Shown: piece by piece, positions 15,001 through 30,000 of the stretch
Layout: each line of letters starts with the position of its first letter
How positions within the stretch are numbered: position 1 is the first letter of the stretch
DNA from: Lytechinus pictus
Taxonomy: Eukaryota > Echinodermata > Echinoidea > Temnopleuroida > Toxopneustidae
Direction of reading: 5' to 3'
DNA length: 64,000 bases
NCBI RefSeq assembly: GCF_037042905.1
Contig: NC_087257.1
Coordinates: 14,234,001-14,298,000, forward strand
Notes under the pieces: generated by a model
What the model saw: only the letters and a program-made list of their open reading frames with translations
Told to the model about the DNA's origin: nothing
Database searches by the model: none
Program-made: the position numbers and the translations under genes

Positions 15001-18000
15001 TAGATGTGTGAAGAGACGAATCAGGAGGTGTACAGTCAAGCAGAGAGATATGTTTTGTATGGCACTCCAGTTTTCTTCCTGACAATGGACTGCATATTGC
15101 CAAGGGCAGTTTTTGAAGGCGCGTTGTGAAAAAAAAAACACTGGTTCATCCTGTATAAACTTTACGAAGCGAATGTGATTGTCCTTTTGAAAACTGTATT
15201 TGATTCTTCTACAATGACTGCACAATTCACACCTTTTCTTGTTTTATCCTTCACAGACATCACTGCACCAATCTTGAAATCCTGTCCATCTCCCCTTACT
15301 CTTACAAGGACCGAGGCCTGGGGTGTGACAGCAACTTTTGTTCCTCCTACAGCTACTGATTCTGTAGACGGTAGTGATCTAAGTGTCTTAACGTTCCCAT
15401 CTGATCTTGCATCCCCGTACAATCTCACTGAAGACTCCACACTCACCTACACCTTCTTTGACATGGCCGGAAATAATGTATCATGTTCTTTTATAATTTA
15501 TGTTCAAGGTAAGTCATTTTATTTCAGCATATTGAAACATTTTCTTTCATTAATATCAATCGATTAAAGAAGGAACAATTATACATGTTAAACAACACTC
15601 TGCATAAATGTGTTATCAACATGGCATAAATGGGTAGGTTTATAAGGTTGAACAGTCCTGAGCAGATAATTCAATCTTATAAGCGATGCCCTCTTCTGTA
15701 CAACACTTTTTGCATTCTGCCATTTTTATAATTTCAATAATATATGCAATAGCCTATGTGAGAGGAATCTGTCACCACCGACTATTACATGTATATATAT
15801 ATTAATCGGGTTCCAAAAGAAACTGGCCGAACTTTAAGCCCGGCGCATACTTTGCGATTTGTTGCGATCCGAATTTCAAAGATTCTATGTTAACATTTTG
15901 TATGAACATTCCAACCAATAAAGTCTTAGCAATTAGAGTTCGGAATTCAAAATTCAGTCTAGTTCAAGCCTCGCTGTAGGAAAAGCAAATTCAAGTCGTA
16001 ATGGCGTTGTCATCGGCTGCAATTTGAAGCCGATTTCGACTTTACCATGACCCCAGGGCTTGCCGCAGAGTAAAAAATATGATTTTATTATTCCTAACAT
16101 TAGGCAGAACTACAAATGACATAATTTTACTTCTTGGAGCATTCAAGTTTAATGCAAAATGCGATTTATTAAAAATATCATGTCGCATAGCGTGCGCTGG
16201 GCTGTACAAGGGCAGTGCACAAAGTCCGCTCGGTCAAAATGAACAATATTTCTACACAGGCAAGCTTAAGTCTTTACTAAGTACATGTCAATAATTAAGA
16301 GAGGCTATATGTAGCACCTCACATCATTTGGTTTCAGAATCCAAATTCATTCCAAGTTCATCACACATGTTCTTCTCTTTTGCATGCTGAAGTGATTGGC
16401 TTGATCACAAAGAAGCTACCGGAAGTTGAATTCAAAATTTTGAATGACTGGAACAATCACGCACCCACACACAGATCCCCGGAGATGTCCTGTTCTGCTG
16501 GGGATAATCTGGACACGGTGAGATACACGCAAACAAACACCGTGTTCTGATGATCCCTAGCTGACCGCGACTTTACCAGTGGGGTTTGCATGTGGCTGCG
16601 TGATTGCTCCAGTCAGTTGAAATTTTTATGTTAATTGGACGGACCAGGCTGAGATGACCAGATATAAACCTCAGATTAAATTAATTTAACCCTTCGCCTC
16701 CTTGTACAAAGCTTATGTGAATTATATAATGCATGACACGTGTTGGGTTCAAGAAGGCAAAGGAGTTGGGGTTTGGGTATAATGATTCATGGGTCTCATT
16801 GAAAGTAGGATCCACCTCTGGCAGCTTCATGCCAGATATGGCTTTTTTTAGAATTCTTCTTTTGATAAGTCTTTAAAAAACAAAACAAATCAGATTCAGT
16901 TATTCAGAAATGGCGCTATATTCAGCAATATGTTTTCCAAATTATTTACAAATAGTTAGATTTTGCTAATTTTCAAAGATAGTCCTTCCTTGTAACATTT
17001 TCCTTCCGAATTCAGACGAACTTTACCCAGTTGTGGAGTACTGTCCCAACAACACTGAAGTCAGCACCAGCCAACAACTGACTGAAGTCACCTGGGATCC
17101 GCCCATATTTTCCGAACCTACGGGGGACCCCTTGGATATTTCCTGCAACTATGAGGACGGCATGGCAACCCTCGCTATTGACAAGGATCACTTGGTAGAA
17201 TGCAAGGCAACAAATCTTGATAATTCTAAAACTACTACCTGCAGCTTCATCATAAGCGTTAAAAGTAAGATTTATTTCAGATCAACAGTTATCATGGTAT
17301 ATTGATAAAATGCTTTTGTTTTTAAATAGTAGTATACTTTATATTTCAGGACAAGCCTTTTAAACAGACACATATCTCTATGTATCAGTAAACAACACCA
17401 CCCCATTATCCCTGTGATTTATCATTGGTCTCTCATTGTCTCAATTACAAAATGAGTGAACAGGTCGAGAATATGAATAGCATTAATTGTCTGTATGCTT
17501 GTTGAAAACATTTTTTTTTATCAGAAATAAATGGGTTTTTTTTTTGTTTTCTCACAGGAGTTCCCTGCCAAGGCCTAGATATCCCGGTGAATGGAGCTCT
17601 GAGTTGTAGCGGTTGGTTCGGCGGCACATTTTGCTCGATCTATTGTAACACAGCTTTTGACATTCCAAGATCATCTCTGGAAATTCCTGAATTTTATGTG
17701 TGTGATATATCTGGCCAATGGAATCCACATGACACAGTACCAGACTGCACAGGTAATTTGTCCATCATCATGTTTTACAAGGGGGGCCTGCCCTTTTAGA
17801 AAATAATACTTTCCGGTTTCTGTCCACTTGAAAATCGGAGGGTAATCAACACTGTTGCCTGGCACGTATTGCACAACCCTTTAAAACTGAGGGCCAACCA
17901 ATACTTTATTCTAAGAGGGCAATAATCAGACAACGTCAAAGTTATATAATTGTAAACCGGTGATTTAAAAAAAAGGAGATGTGATATATGACAAAACACA

Positions 18001-21000
18001 AAACAAATTGAATAATTGAACAAAATAAATGAATGGAAAAAACAGAGGAAATGGGTGGAATACTTTAGTGGGCCTCCCACCATATTTTACTCCCTTTTTC
18101 TGAAGTGAGGTTGGAAATTAATTAGACCTGGGCTCCGTAACACAAAGATTAGCGATAAATAGCAAATATGAGAGAACACTTCTGATTGGTTCCTGGTCAG
18201 TATTTTGCGCCAAATACGTGTGTAATGTTGATCTTGAATGGTCAGGTCATTAAGCGATTGATCGCTATTCTTTGTGTTACGGAGCCCTGATGTTTTTTAA
18301 GAACCCCCCGCCCCTTCCTTTTTACTCTTCAAATAATATTTCGGATCCCTCAGATTCTAAAAATCCTTCTACTGCCCCTGGATATTTAGGCGTGTTGTCA
18401 AAAGTGTGTGTGCGTCTTTTCCTTTATATTCCACAGCGAAACCGCTGAGCGTGACATCGTCCTTTTTTCTTATCTACGGGTCAGTGCTCTTGCCATTCAA
18501 GACGCCAGCGTGCCCTTTTGCAGCGAAAACGGAAGCGTTCGCTTTTATCTTTTCTTTTGACGCCCCCGGTTGGCTCTCCGATAAGATGTTTTTGCATGAG
18601 CGCCCTCTATGTCCACGATATCGGCGTTTTAGGCAAACTATTGAACGCCCGATCTCTAGTCACTGATCTGAATATCGTTGTGTCCTTGTGTCGGTGTGCC
18701 TAGTCGCAGTGGGGGGATATATTTTCCAAAGTTACGCTTTCACAATTTCTTTTGATGATTTTTCGTTTCGGGTTTCAGTATATGACAAAGTTCAATTAAA
18801 TTTAGATTTCATTTCTTTAATAGAACAATAAAGCTTTAGCCCTTTAGCACGAGTATGTTGCTTTATTTTGAAGAATATACCGTTAGATATTGACTTTCTA
18901 AAAGTAAGTATTCAGGCGCGGGTAAGATTTTTTTAAATCACACTGAGCCCACACTGTTAGCATTGTCGGGTGGAAAAATTGTCCTTCATCTTTGTAAACG
19001 AAATGCAAATCCCCTCGTAAATGATGCAATATAAATCATACCTGGGTCCAAAAATGATGGCATTTAAATTTATACATTGAAAAGCTACTGTGACAAAAAA
19101 AAACAATACATCCACAAAATGCAAGCGTTTTTTGTGGAAAAAAGGATGAAAACTAAGGCCATCGTTTAAATTCAAATTTGAGCTAAACAAAGGCCTATGT
19201 CTAATTTAGCCAAAGTGCACATCAATTTTACTCTTATTATACACATGTTTAAACATTGACATGTTGGAAACTTATATATTCACACATAATACAGATGCCG
19301 TGCAAAACAAACGAATAAAGTATCATTAATTTGAACTTTAAAAATTTAATTGGATGCTCAAGCAGTCATATCGGTCATTGTAGCTTAAATGCACAATTCT
19401 TGAATTTCATTGCCCGAAATTCAGAACAAAAAGTACTTTCGCTACTTTGAAGGACCATTACAAACATCTTTGCCTTCGAACGAAATCAAAAGCACTTAAA
19501 AAATAAATATTGAAATTATCAAAGAAGTTGAGGTAGTCTTGACCATGAATTGAGTTGAGTGTTTATAAAGGAATTACAGCGTCTTCTAAACTTTGAAAGA
19601 CCGATGAAAAATGTCGCGTGAATTAAAATGCAAATTAACACATTTAAGTGACACCGACATGATATTGGACAGGAAAACCTATATTATCTATTTACCTGGG
19701 ATCCGTCTTTATTCCCTTATATAAATTTCCCCTGTGATCTAGAGTATTATGTGACCTAGTGTTCTTGATTACCACCCAGGAGCCACAGAACCGAAGGGGG
19801 TCTGGGGCTGAGGCCTCCACAAGTACCATGATTTTATGCATGGTGACCCCCACCCCCTTCAAACCAGTCCGCTGGGGGGGGGAACTTAATTATTTCTTTT
19901 AATTTTCCAGTTCTACTTACAATATCCAATTTTGTCAACTTAATTCTAATGGTTCCTTTTTTCATCCAACTTCATTTCTTCCTTGAATTTTTCTAAATCT
20001 TTTCTATACCTATTCTTTTTTTAACATTCACGTTTGACTTGTACAATACGTGTATATTGCCGTTGATTTCTTCTTCCTATCAAATATCTGAATTAATCTG
20101 CAATGTGTGTATGTCAAATTATTGCAAATTAGATTCCCAGTGTCTAAGGTAAACATAGTAATACGAAAGCCTCTTTGGCCTAGTTTCCCTTCCAACTTTG
20201 TACTTCACCTCTTAATCGTATAGCTGCATTCTGTAAAGCTTGCATGTTTGAATATGCACAAAAAATCAATAAACGTACAGGAAATGGTAATAACTCGGTC
20301 ACATTTGCTCTATACGGCGGCCATACGGCGAGTCGAAAACAGCCGTTTTATTAATTTTATTCAAACCTCCTATATTTAGCTGGTACAAAAACTGTTAAAA
20401 CGACTGTTTTCGACTCGCCTTAAAACAAATGTGACCGAGGTATTTGGCATACTAGATCAACAAGGATGGGGTGCATGCTGGTGCGGATCCTGCCGGAGTA
20501 ACACAATACAATCCAATAGGCGCCGTATTTATTTTGAACAATAGTTGGGCTCTCAAAAGTATTGTGGTCTATTTTGTGACCTCTACTAAAAGAAGTCAGT
20601 GGTTGTATATTCTGCAACTGGAGGGTACAGTTATGTAGTGAATCCCGCCCCCCCCCCCCCCTATGAGAGCCATTATCAATTTTGTTGATATAAAAATGCC
20701 ATTTTTACACAAGTGTGCCCCCTATAAAAATCACAGCATGTATTTTAATGAGAATATGTCGTTCATAGACAGGTGAGGACCTTCACTTTAGCCTGATAAA
20801 CACCCCTTTTCCAAATATATTTGGTTATTAAAATGCACAGAGAGATGGTAGGCAAAGAATATAACTCGAATGTTCATATTAAGATGAGACCTATATAGAG
20901 GGAAGTTACATGGTTAATTAAAAATGTGTTGATAAAATATCAGTCGAATGTTATGTTATAATCTGCTTCGCCAAACAGGTTTTATGTAATATTGCTCTTT

Positions 21001-24000
21001 ATAAAGGCAAGTATTAAACTACATTAAATGTCGAAATGTTGAGAAATATAATGGAAACCATATTAAAATGCACATTACGAAAAGAAACAAAATCAAGGTT
21101 CTAGTATGGGGACAAAACGAGAACAAGAAAACTACCCATTTGATGCTTATTTTAATTCCCCGAAAGCCGGACGTTGAAAATGACATGGGCCAGCGCATTG
21201 CAAGCTGTATTTAACGGCTTACCCCATTGTCAAGGTAGACCCCATTCTTGATTGGGGAGATTACCCTTTATTCTTGAACATAGAGGTGGTCTGACTGGTG
21301 GCGGATTTCAATAGAAAGATGACCTCTTGATTGGTGGGGTATTTCAATGGGAGATTATCACTTTGTCAGCGCTGATGACTGTCTTGATACTTTGATGTTC
21401 CCCGATGTGTCTTCTATTCGAAAACCGTGTTTGCAACTAATCCCAATTATGAGACTATTTGGCATCAAAATGAAAGCCGAACTGTACCCTTTTTATAGAT
21501 TTCTTTTGAAAATAAGATACTTACGTTTAAGGTAAAATTGGAATATGAGAAGGCGCTTTATAATATGTAAACCAATATGATTTGTTCATAAGCACCTTTA
21601 TAATAAATGTTACAAAATCAAGTTTCATAGAACAGATGTTATACTCGATTTAGTTACAGCCAAAATATTTCAAAGTCATCGAGAGGGTAAGTATCAGACT
21701 AAACAATGCAAGCGTGAATGACGAGCTTGAAAAGGGATCATTTTTATCAGGGCGGATCCAGCTTTCGTCAATACAGAGAGAGGACGCAAAATCCCCCCCT
21801 AAGCTTATTTTTGTTGGTTTCCTCAAGGGGGAGTCCAAACAGTGAAAATTTTTGGAAGTTTCCTTTTTTGGGCTCTGGAAATTAAACTATATTTCAAAGT
21901 GAGTTTGTGAGAAAAAAAAAGATATGCGTATACATAATTTTCTTTTATTGGCATGATCGTTGGCATGACCCGTTTGGCACTGGTATGCGAGCGCGCAGCG
22001 CTTACGGTTTAGATTTCTAAAAAGTTTAGACTTGCAGTAAAGCGCTGTAATAATACGCCGCATGTGAAGCCCCTCTATTATTTACAGCCTACTGTGAACT
22101 GTGCAACTATTTCAGTTTTGGGTGAAATTCCTTCTCACTTTCTATTTTTTCCTTAGCGTTTAGATACATATTTTGTGCTTCACTTGTAAGTGGTATACAA
22201 ATAATGTAAATTACTATTAATCGCGTGCGTTCCCGATCTCCTTATCGAAATCAATATTAATGAGCTGAAAGCACGATATTGTTCTCGCTCTAATGGAGGG
22301 GGGGGGGGTCAGTGTTCTATCAAGCAAAAGACGTAGGCCTATATGTGCATACGTTCATATCATTGGTGTAATGATAAAGAACCTGATGAATTCTGTTTTT
22401 GTATGTCGACGTTATTATAAAGTTAATACAAATGACAATCAATATGATTCAGGCGTACACCGGTTTAACTGCAAGGTAACATGCATCCAGAAATCGAAAT
22501 ATCCGATGAATTCAAAACGTACGTAGCCGGAATGGCATGTAGTTCGGATGTTACAGACTCTAACTAAGAATAATCTCGTATTACAAATGTTAATCTTGCT
22601 AAAAATGCACACAAACTCACAACGTGATAGACTCTGGGGATGATGTCGTTGATATAAAATTCACATCGACCTCGACATGCAATCATTTTTGATACTGCAT
22701 CGGACTTGACAACTCGCAAAATCTTTTCCAAAATTAGATGGCCATCCATTCTCTCTCTTTTTAATCTTAATATAATCTTTGTATTTCAGGATCATGATAT
22801 GAAAACCCTTTTAAAACAAACATGATAAAGGAAAAACGCGTCTCAAGTTATACATGGTTCATTGCCGCAAAATATACAAATCATCTTCATTTGTTGATAT
22901 TAAATCATCAACATTATCACTGATATTATTATTCGTATTATCATGTCCGTTAATATCACTTCAAAGTTATGATTATCAATTTCATCATCACCATCATTCA
23001 TTATCTATTTCCAGTCGTTCTCCAGTATTAATTTTATATTCTATATAATTAAAAATATATGAAAGATAATGGTAATGATCATGGTGATGCTGGTATTCAT
23101 GAACATTAGATCCGTTATGTGAGATAATTAATGCGATTTTACACGCTAATCGCTATTTGATGATGGTGAAAGAAATCTTTTAAATAGCACAAAAGAAGTC
23201 GGGACGGTAGTTACTGCATACACGTACTTTAATACACTATATATTACAAAAGATTCCCCATCGGACGGGCCAACGGTCTTTTGAAGTAGGTTCATCTATT
23301 GAAATTACGACAATAATCACGACAGCGGATATGCGGGGAATTAAAGGAGAATGAAACCCTTGAAACTAGCTGAATCCATATCAAAGAGAAAAATCAAAGA
23401 AACATATTGTTGAAAGTTTGAGGAAGATTTAATGAATAATAAGAAAGTTATGAGCATTTGAATATTGAGATCACTAATGCCATGTAGATCCTCCTATTGG
23501 CAATGCGACCAAGATCTGTGATGTCACACACGTACAACTCCCTCATTACTTTAGTACTTATTTCACTTAAATTTTCACTTTTACAGAGTCTATCACAAGG
23601 TGAGGTGTTCTCTTTATGAGAGGACAAGTACAGAGGTTTCACAACATTATATCATTGATGAATCGTTTGTCATATGATTAGAATGAGCAAAAAGAGATGT
23701 TTTGGGGTATATTTTCAGTGTCCAAAAGGGGAGAGTTGTTCATCTGTGACATCATAGATCTTGGTCGCATTGCCAATAGGAGGATCTCCATAGCATTAGT
23801 GATCTCGACATTCAAATGCTCATAACTCTTCTATTGCTAGTCCTATTTTACTCAAACTTTTGTTGATCTTATTCTTTGATTTTTCTGCTTTCACAAAAGC
23901 TAACTTGCTCCAAGAGTTTCATTCTCCTTTAAAGTCTGTGAGCGTCTTTCTGTGGCACATGCTATTGTGAATGATTCTCTACTATACGGGTGAGTGATCT

Positions 24001-27000
24001 TGCCTTTTCATGATCATAGGCCTGGGCAATGACTAAGAACAGTTCGATGAGTATCAATGCCAAGCAATCCTGAAAGGTCAATAATGTTCAATTCTCTTGA
24101 TAGAGGAGACTATATCATGGCCCTATTTGCTTTTGCTTTTAGGCCAGTAAGTGTATAAACTAACATAGATAATAAATAATTATTACATTTCATCTATTTT
24201 AGAGTAATGATCTAATGTTAATATTATTATACATATCTCCCTGCAGCTTACGGCCCCATATCTTCACCCGTGAAGTACTGAATTTTGAAGCTTAAATTAT
24301 TGAACATCTTGGCATCCTAGTATTGTAATGATGTTTACCATCACTGCAATGTAGATAAAAACATTAATTTAATTCTACTCACATTGATTTTACTTTAGAA
24401 CAAACTCACACCCCACCCCTTCCCGCTACAACCTTTCTCTCATTTCCATGATTTCCTTACCAAAATTATCAAAATTTCAATAACTACGATAATTACATAG
24501 ATGGTTCTGTTGACATGATTGACTATAATGATCCTACTGATGATATTGACGAAAATTAACACTGATGATGATGGTGGTGGTGGTAGTGAATGTGGTAGCG
24601 GTAGCCTTGATGATTATAATAAATAAAATACTGAAAGTTACGAAAGTCACACATTCAGTGAATAATACCAAGAAACATACTTTTTGATGAAATAAAATTC
24701 ACACACATTTTATGCTTCTTGTAGGCCTCCTATTTGATTTATTCTTATTTTCTGAACTGCAGTGTGTCCGCTTATATTCATTTTGTATGATTTAAAGCTT
24801 TTAAGTTTATAATTGGTAAATCCCGGTCAGAAAAGTTCATGTCACCATTCCATTCCAGATTACTATATTATATGAGCATGGCCCTAAAATGAATATGATG
24901 TGATAGGTATGAAATCAAATGTGTTTTATTGGAAAATTTAGCCCTTTTACACATCCTTTTTTCCAGCGATTTGGCGACCGATCAAAATTTACGCGTATTT
25001 TGTATTGGAAGCCATCTATCGGGACAGACTTCAAGATCTAGGTCTGAATAACATTGCAACATACTTCGTTTGGTGCTCAAAATGTTATTTCTAAAATAGA
25101 ACATCATCGAGAAATGGTGCTTCATTCATGACATCTGAAAAAAAAATCCGATGACCACTGCACTGTTGTAAACAATTTAGAATGCTTGTTAATACTCGAC
25201 AAAATTCAAAAGACAAAATTACGTATTATTTACCAAAGTTAATCGAAGAGTTTTAACATGACAATTAGAACAATAAATTAAACACTACCCATGCAGAAAA
25301 CGATCGAGATGAGAAAAAAAAATTGATCAGATGATGTAATATACTGATAAGCAAAGCTTGTTGATAAAACATAACTTTGACAATTACATTAAAGACGACA
25401 CCGCCGGTGTTTTCAAAAGTATGGGGGCTAATGGGGGAAAAGAAAATTTTTGGGGTTGGGTGACAAAAATGTATTTAGGAAGAAAGTATGAGCGTCAAAA
25501 AATTGGAAAAGATTGAGTAATTTGAAATAATCCCTCTTCAGGAAATGGAATTCATTGAGTGGTATAAAATGCCAATCTTGGGCGGATCAGATTTTATATC
25601 AAAATAATTTAGCCTTATTAATAATCTTTAACTCGCAAAACAGAGTTGAAAACGTGTGCATGTATGCCGAAAAAACACTCCTTCCTGCAAACAATGTTGG
25701 ATCTCTGAATTTTCGAAATTATTCTGAAACCTTAACCTGCTCTAATTAATCAGATTTTTCTGATGTACAAGGAAAGGACAGAATCATCTGTTTTATTATT
25801 TTTTTGTGGGGGGGGGGGGTGAATATTCGAATTTGCTAATATTAAGAGCTTCCTATTGTATGATTAAAGAAACTTGAGCGATATTCAAAATTAAGTTAAT
25901 ACTCTACAAAATTCACATTATTTACTACAAACTAAAGTTAATCGCAGAGTTTTAACATTTAGATTCATTTAATTCCGTTCAACAAATGATATAATCGAAG
26001 TAACAGGGTAAATACATGTACACAATAATACATACAGTTCAACGACATTTTATAACAACCAGTATTTTCAAAAGCAGAGGGGGAGGGGGAGGGGCCAAGT
26101 CAGAAAATTGTGGAGGCAAAACATGGTTTTTCGGAAAAAAATTATGAGCGTCAAAAAATGGGAAAAGATTGAGGAATTTGAAATTATCCCTCTTCAGACA
26201 GGGGCATTCATTGGAGAACATCTTTTCAATTGGCGAAACGCTATGAAGCACCGCCTTCTAGTGGCAACGGCATGGTCTTCTGTTTCGTGTGAAATGAAAT
26301 CGACGGGTTGGTTCTCCCACAGTCATTCCAATCAGGCGGAACGGGTAAATATATCATACATTTGTAGGTCCAAGATCTCATGAGCAATGACAGAGCTAGG
26401 GAAGCGATCTGCACATGAAACAGGGTTTCCTATTTGCAATTCTCCATCTCCATTTTTGTCACCTGTCTTTCTTTTTAATCTTTTCACCTCCTCATTTCTT
26501 TATCCCTTCCCCTTGTCATGTTTCCTTGTATTAATTCTTCTTCCTTTTATCTTTTAATCCTTAATCCATTTTTTCGCCGCAAATAGGAGCCCATTCAACA
26601 CCTATAATCATTTTGCTTTTGTTATCTTTCCTATCCTGATAATTACTGATGTGGTATAAGTGCTTTAGGTTCCTACATTAACAATTCGATAACTACATTT
26701 CTTCGATACACGATTTTCCCTTTCTCTTTCTCATGATTTTTCTGAAATCTTCTAGTTATTTATTTCGTTTTCTCTCAATTTCTTTTCACTCATTTTCCTT
26801 CTATCTTTCCTTTTTTATTGAAAGGTTTTACCGTAAAACCTTTCAATATTCTCTCCACCATGGAAACCTTCAAAGATCATCTTTCCTTTTTTATTCACTT
26901 ATTTTGCTCTGTATATCTTTTAATGAAATATTGGTAGAAGGGGTTCGCAATCAGATTAAAGTTGCGGCCAATTTAACTCCAAGTTTTGGGGTTTCATTTT

Positions 27001-30000
27001 TTCTTCATTCTCTTGTTGTTACCTGAATGAACAATTGAACAATGAACAAAAAATAAAGAACCGTTTCAGCATGGCCATTGCATGTCTTCCCCTCTGTTCC
27101 CCTTTCACTCTTCCCCCACCCCCTTTATATCTCCCCTCATCGTCCACCAGCTCTCTCTTCTTCTTTCCCCTTATTTTCTGTCTCTATCCATTTCCATATT
27201 CCAATTCCCCCCCCCCCCCTCTCCCGTTGATTCTCGATCCTAAATTTCTCCCCCTCTCAAATTTCCAATTTTTTTTCTCTTTCAACTGTTTTTCCTCCAT
27301 ATTTTTTTCACCCTTCCTCTTCTTCCATCGCAATATTATTTTCTTATTTTCTCTCTGTTCCCCCTTCCTTTACTCTCCCTATGAATTCTTAGTTTTCTTC
27401 TTCCTCTTGTCACCTTACCTATCGGTCCCGCTTCTTTAAAACAAGGAGATAAAGAAAATTAAGAGACAATATGTTATCCTGGGGAAATGGTTGCCCGTCC
27501 AAAAATTGAACAAACTGTTTAAAACAGCTTCTAATAAATCTTTTATCTATCTTTGCCTAATAGTGTCGAGCTGTTCCGGTCATATTTATTTTTATCATTC
27601 TATTTCCTTCTATTTTTTAGGGGGGGGGGGGGTGAAGGGGGGGGGGGGCTCCCGACACTTGTTTCAGATGTGAGTAATAATGAATATTCCAAGTTGACGT
27701 GAAATCTACGAATGGCTTGGGCCTACGAAACGAAAATGCATGGAATCTTATTTTCCCACCTAAAACATCATGAATTGACTCTCTTCCAATTGCAAAAAAG
27801 AGGTTTTCATGGTTATTGCAGTAAATTCGAAAGATCAGCAACGATTTATGACACGTGCGTGATTTTTGATTAAGCCACCGTGGCTTTATGAATGCACCCG
27901 AACTTCCATTATAGATGCGAACAACAGTTCAGAACAGTAACCCGAACTCTCCGATCCGACAGTCAATATGAAGGCACGCATTTGTTTTGGTCGTAGAGGG
28001 AGCTATTTAGAATAGTTTCTTCGGTCTTTCGACAGAACTTAAGACATGCAGGAAAGACGAACAAAAGAACGGTGGCGTCAATGGGCCTTTGATGGCGGCC
28101 GTTCCTTTGAAGACAAGGGAACGTTGGGCGGGAAAGCTGAAGCGAAAACCCGGATGCGGTAAAGACGCTATAGAACGGTGCATGGACTTTTGACAAGCTC
28201 CCTTAGCGGTAGTTGCACTTGTTGTTTGAGACTCTTCAGATTTTGAATACATTTTACACTATGAAGAATGTAAGGAAGGAAAGCCATAAATATATAGTAT
28301 TTTGATCAATAGTGAGTGTGGAGACTAAAAAGAAGTTTATTGGGTAAAATGGAAACATGCATGAATGTTGGGTTAAAAGATACCAAATATTTCGTAAATT
28401 TACGCAATGAAATTTCCCAGCCAAACATGCATTTTGCCCAATATTGGGGGGAAAAAATTACCCCGCAAACATGCAGGTTCCCTTTCTACCCAATATTGGG
28501 TAAATTTTCACTCTGTTTTTAGAGTGTAATGTCATTGGCTTCATTGCTTCATCACCATCCAAGATGTATTGTTTTTTGTGAAAAAAATCGTCTCATTTAA
28601 ATGCAATTTTCATTGTTTACTTGCTTTATTTTTCTACATCCATTCAAATCATATTTATTTATTATGGTGAAGTTTGACCTTCATTGATATAATGCGACAA
28701 AACATATTTATTATTTATTTATTATTATTATCTAAAATCAGAAAACGTTATAGGTTGTTTTCCTTGTTGGTTAGAAACAAATTTTAATTGTTTTTTTTTA
28801 CTCTTCTCCAACTGAACAGAGTTAGGTTCATAATCTAGAACAAGTGATGAGACCATGATTCTAAGTGTTTTTCCCTTGAATAGAGACAAGGAATGGAAAT
28901 CGAATCAACCTTCCAAGTGAAGTACATTACTTTAGTGGCTCCTGCGGTACTAATCAAACCAATCTGCAGATCGCAAGTGCATTCCTCAATGCCTTTCAGC
29001 TTTCAGGATTTTCAAGCGTCTGCACGGATAATGATGGATGTGCAATGGAAAATGTACTAGTTACGTGTGAACCCATCGATGGAGCAAACGAACGACGGAA
29101 GCGGGGTCTTGTACAGAGGAAGTATGGACATAAGGAAGGCCCTGTGAGGAAAATAGAGAAGAGAGACATTTCTGAATATAGGTAGAATACATTCATATTT
29201 TAACCAAATTTATTTAACCAAATGGCCAAATTTAGCCATGAATCCTTCAAATGTTATTTGTTATCTCAACCCAGACAAAATACACGAGAGGCGAGTAAAT
29301 GCAGTTTCCGTGGAGTTTAATAAAAATTGTTTCTGAAAAGCATCTTCCAAATGATGTATACCGAAAAGTAAAATGATGTGTTGTCAAATAAAGCCAAAAT
29401 AATATAATGCAACAATCAAAACATAATAATATAAACGTAAAGCCTCCTGAGATGTGTCATATGCGAAAAATTAAAGTTATTAAATCAATCTCCTCAATTG
29501 ACAATTAAAACAGTCCATCCACATTCATGACAAAGACACCAGTTTGTCATGTGGCCAAATGTGGGCAACGTAAAATTCCATCTGCAAAGCTACGAAGCAA
29601 AGATTCCCGTTTGCAACACGAGCTTATGCAGGAAAACTTTTAAAACAGAAACTAGTGCTCAGAAGCCCCACCAACGGCCCTGAACTAGAATGTGAACGAG
29701 GCAACGTTAATGTTCGGTCCGAAATGGAATTCGCTGGTGGCCTCATCCAAATCGGGTGACGAACCAAGCCCCGTTCACATTATAACCTGAGGAGTGGAAT
29801 ATACTAAATTGGTCTAAATAAATAAAAAATATTATCTCAGGAAGCCCAAAATAAGTGAAGAATCATAATGTGATGGGAAAAGGCCGAGCTCCAGCAAGGG
29901 CGAAAACACCCCCCTGAACACCTGATGATAAATGAATTAAACTAACTGGTAAACCAAAGTAAAATACAAAAGGTATCCAAAAGTAGGTGAACAGGTTGGA

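Larger units (their letters stand above)
17753..28883 (+). other. 11-kb intron rich in repeats and low-complexity DNA
   Basis: Between CCP9 and the linker exon I find only repeats: foldback MITEs (18130, 20294, 23341), a diverged tandem duplication (25190-26220), T/C-rich DNA (about 26440-27440), poly-G runs (20644, 22300, 25807, 27620) and a MITE fragment ending near 28526. Open frames here are short and low-complexity. No gene supported. Confidence 0.65.

Noticed and set aside
18406..18703. GC-richer stretch with two short open frames
   Set aside because: No domain, no splice context fitting the host gene. A loose resemblance to 23938-24015 suggests an old repeat but was too weak to annotate.
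27035..27439. 134-codon open frame on the + strand
   Set aside because: Lies in T/C-rich low-complexity DNA; composition explains the absence of stops.
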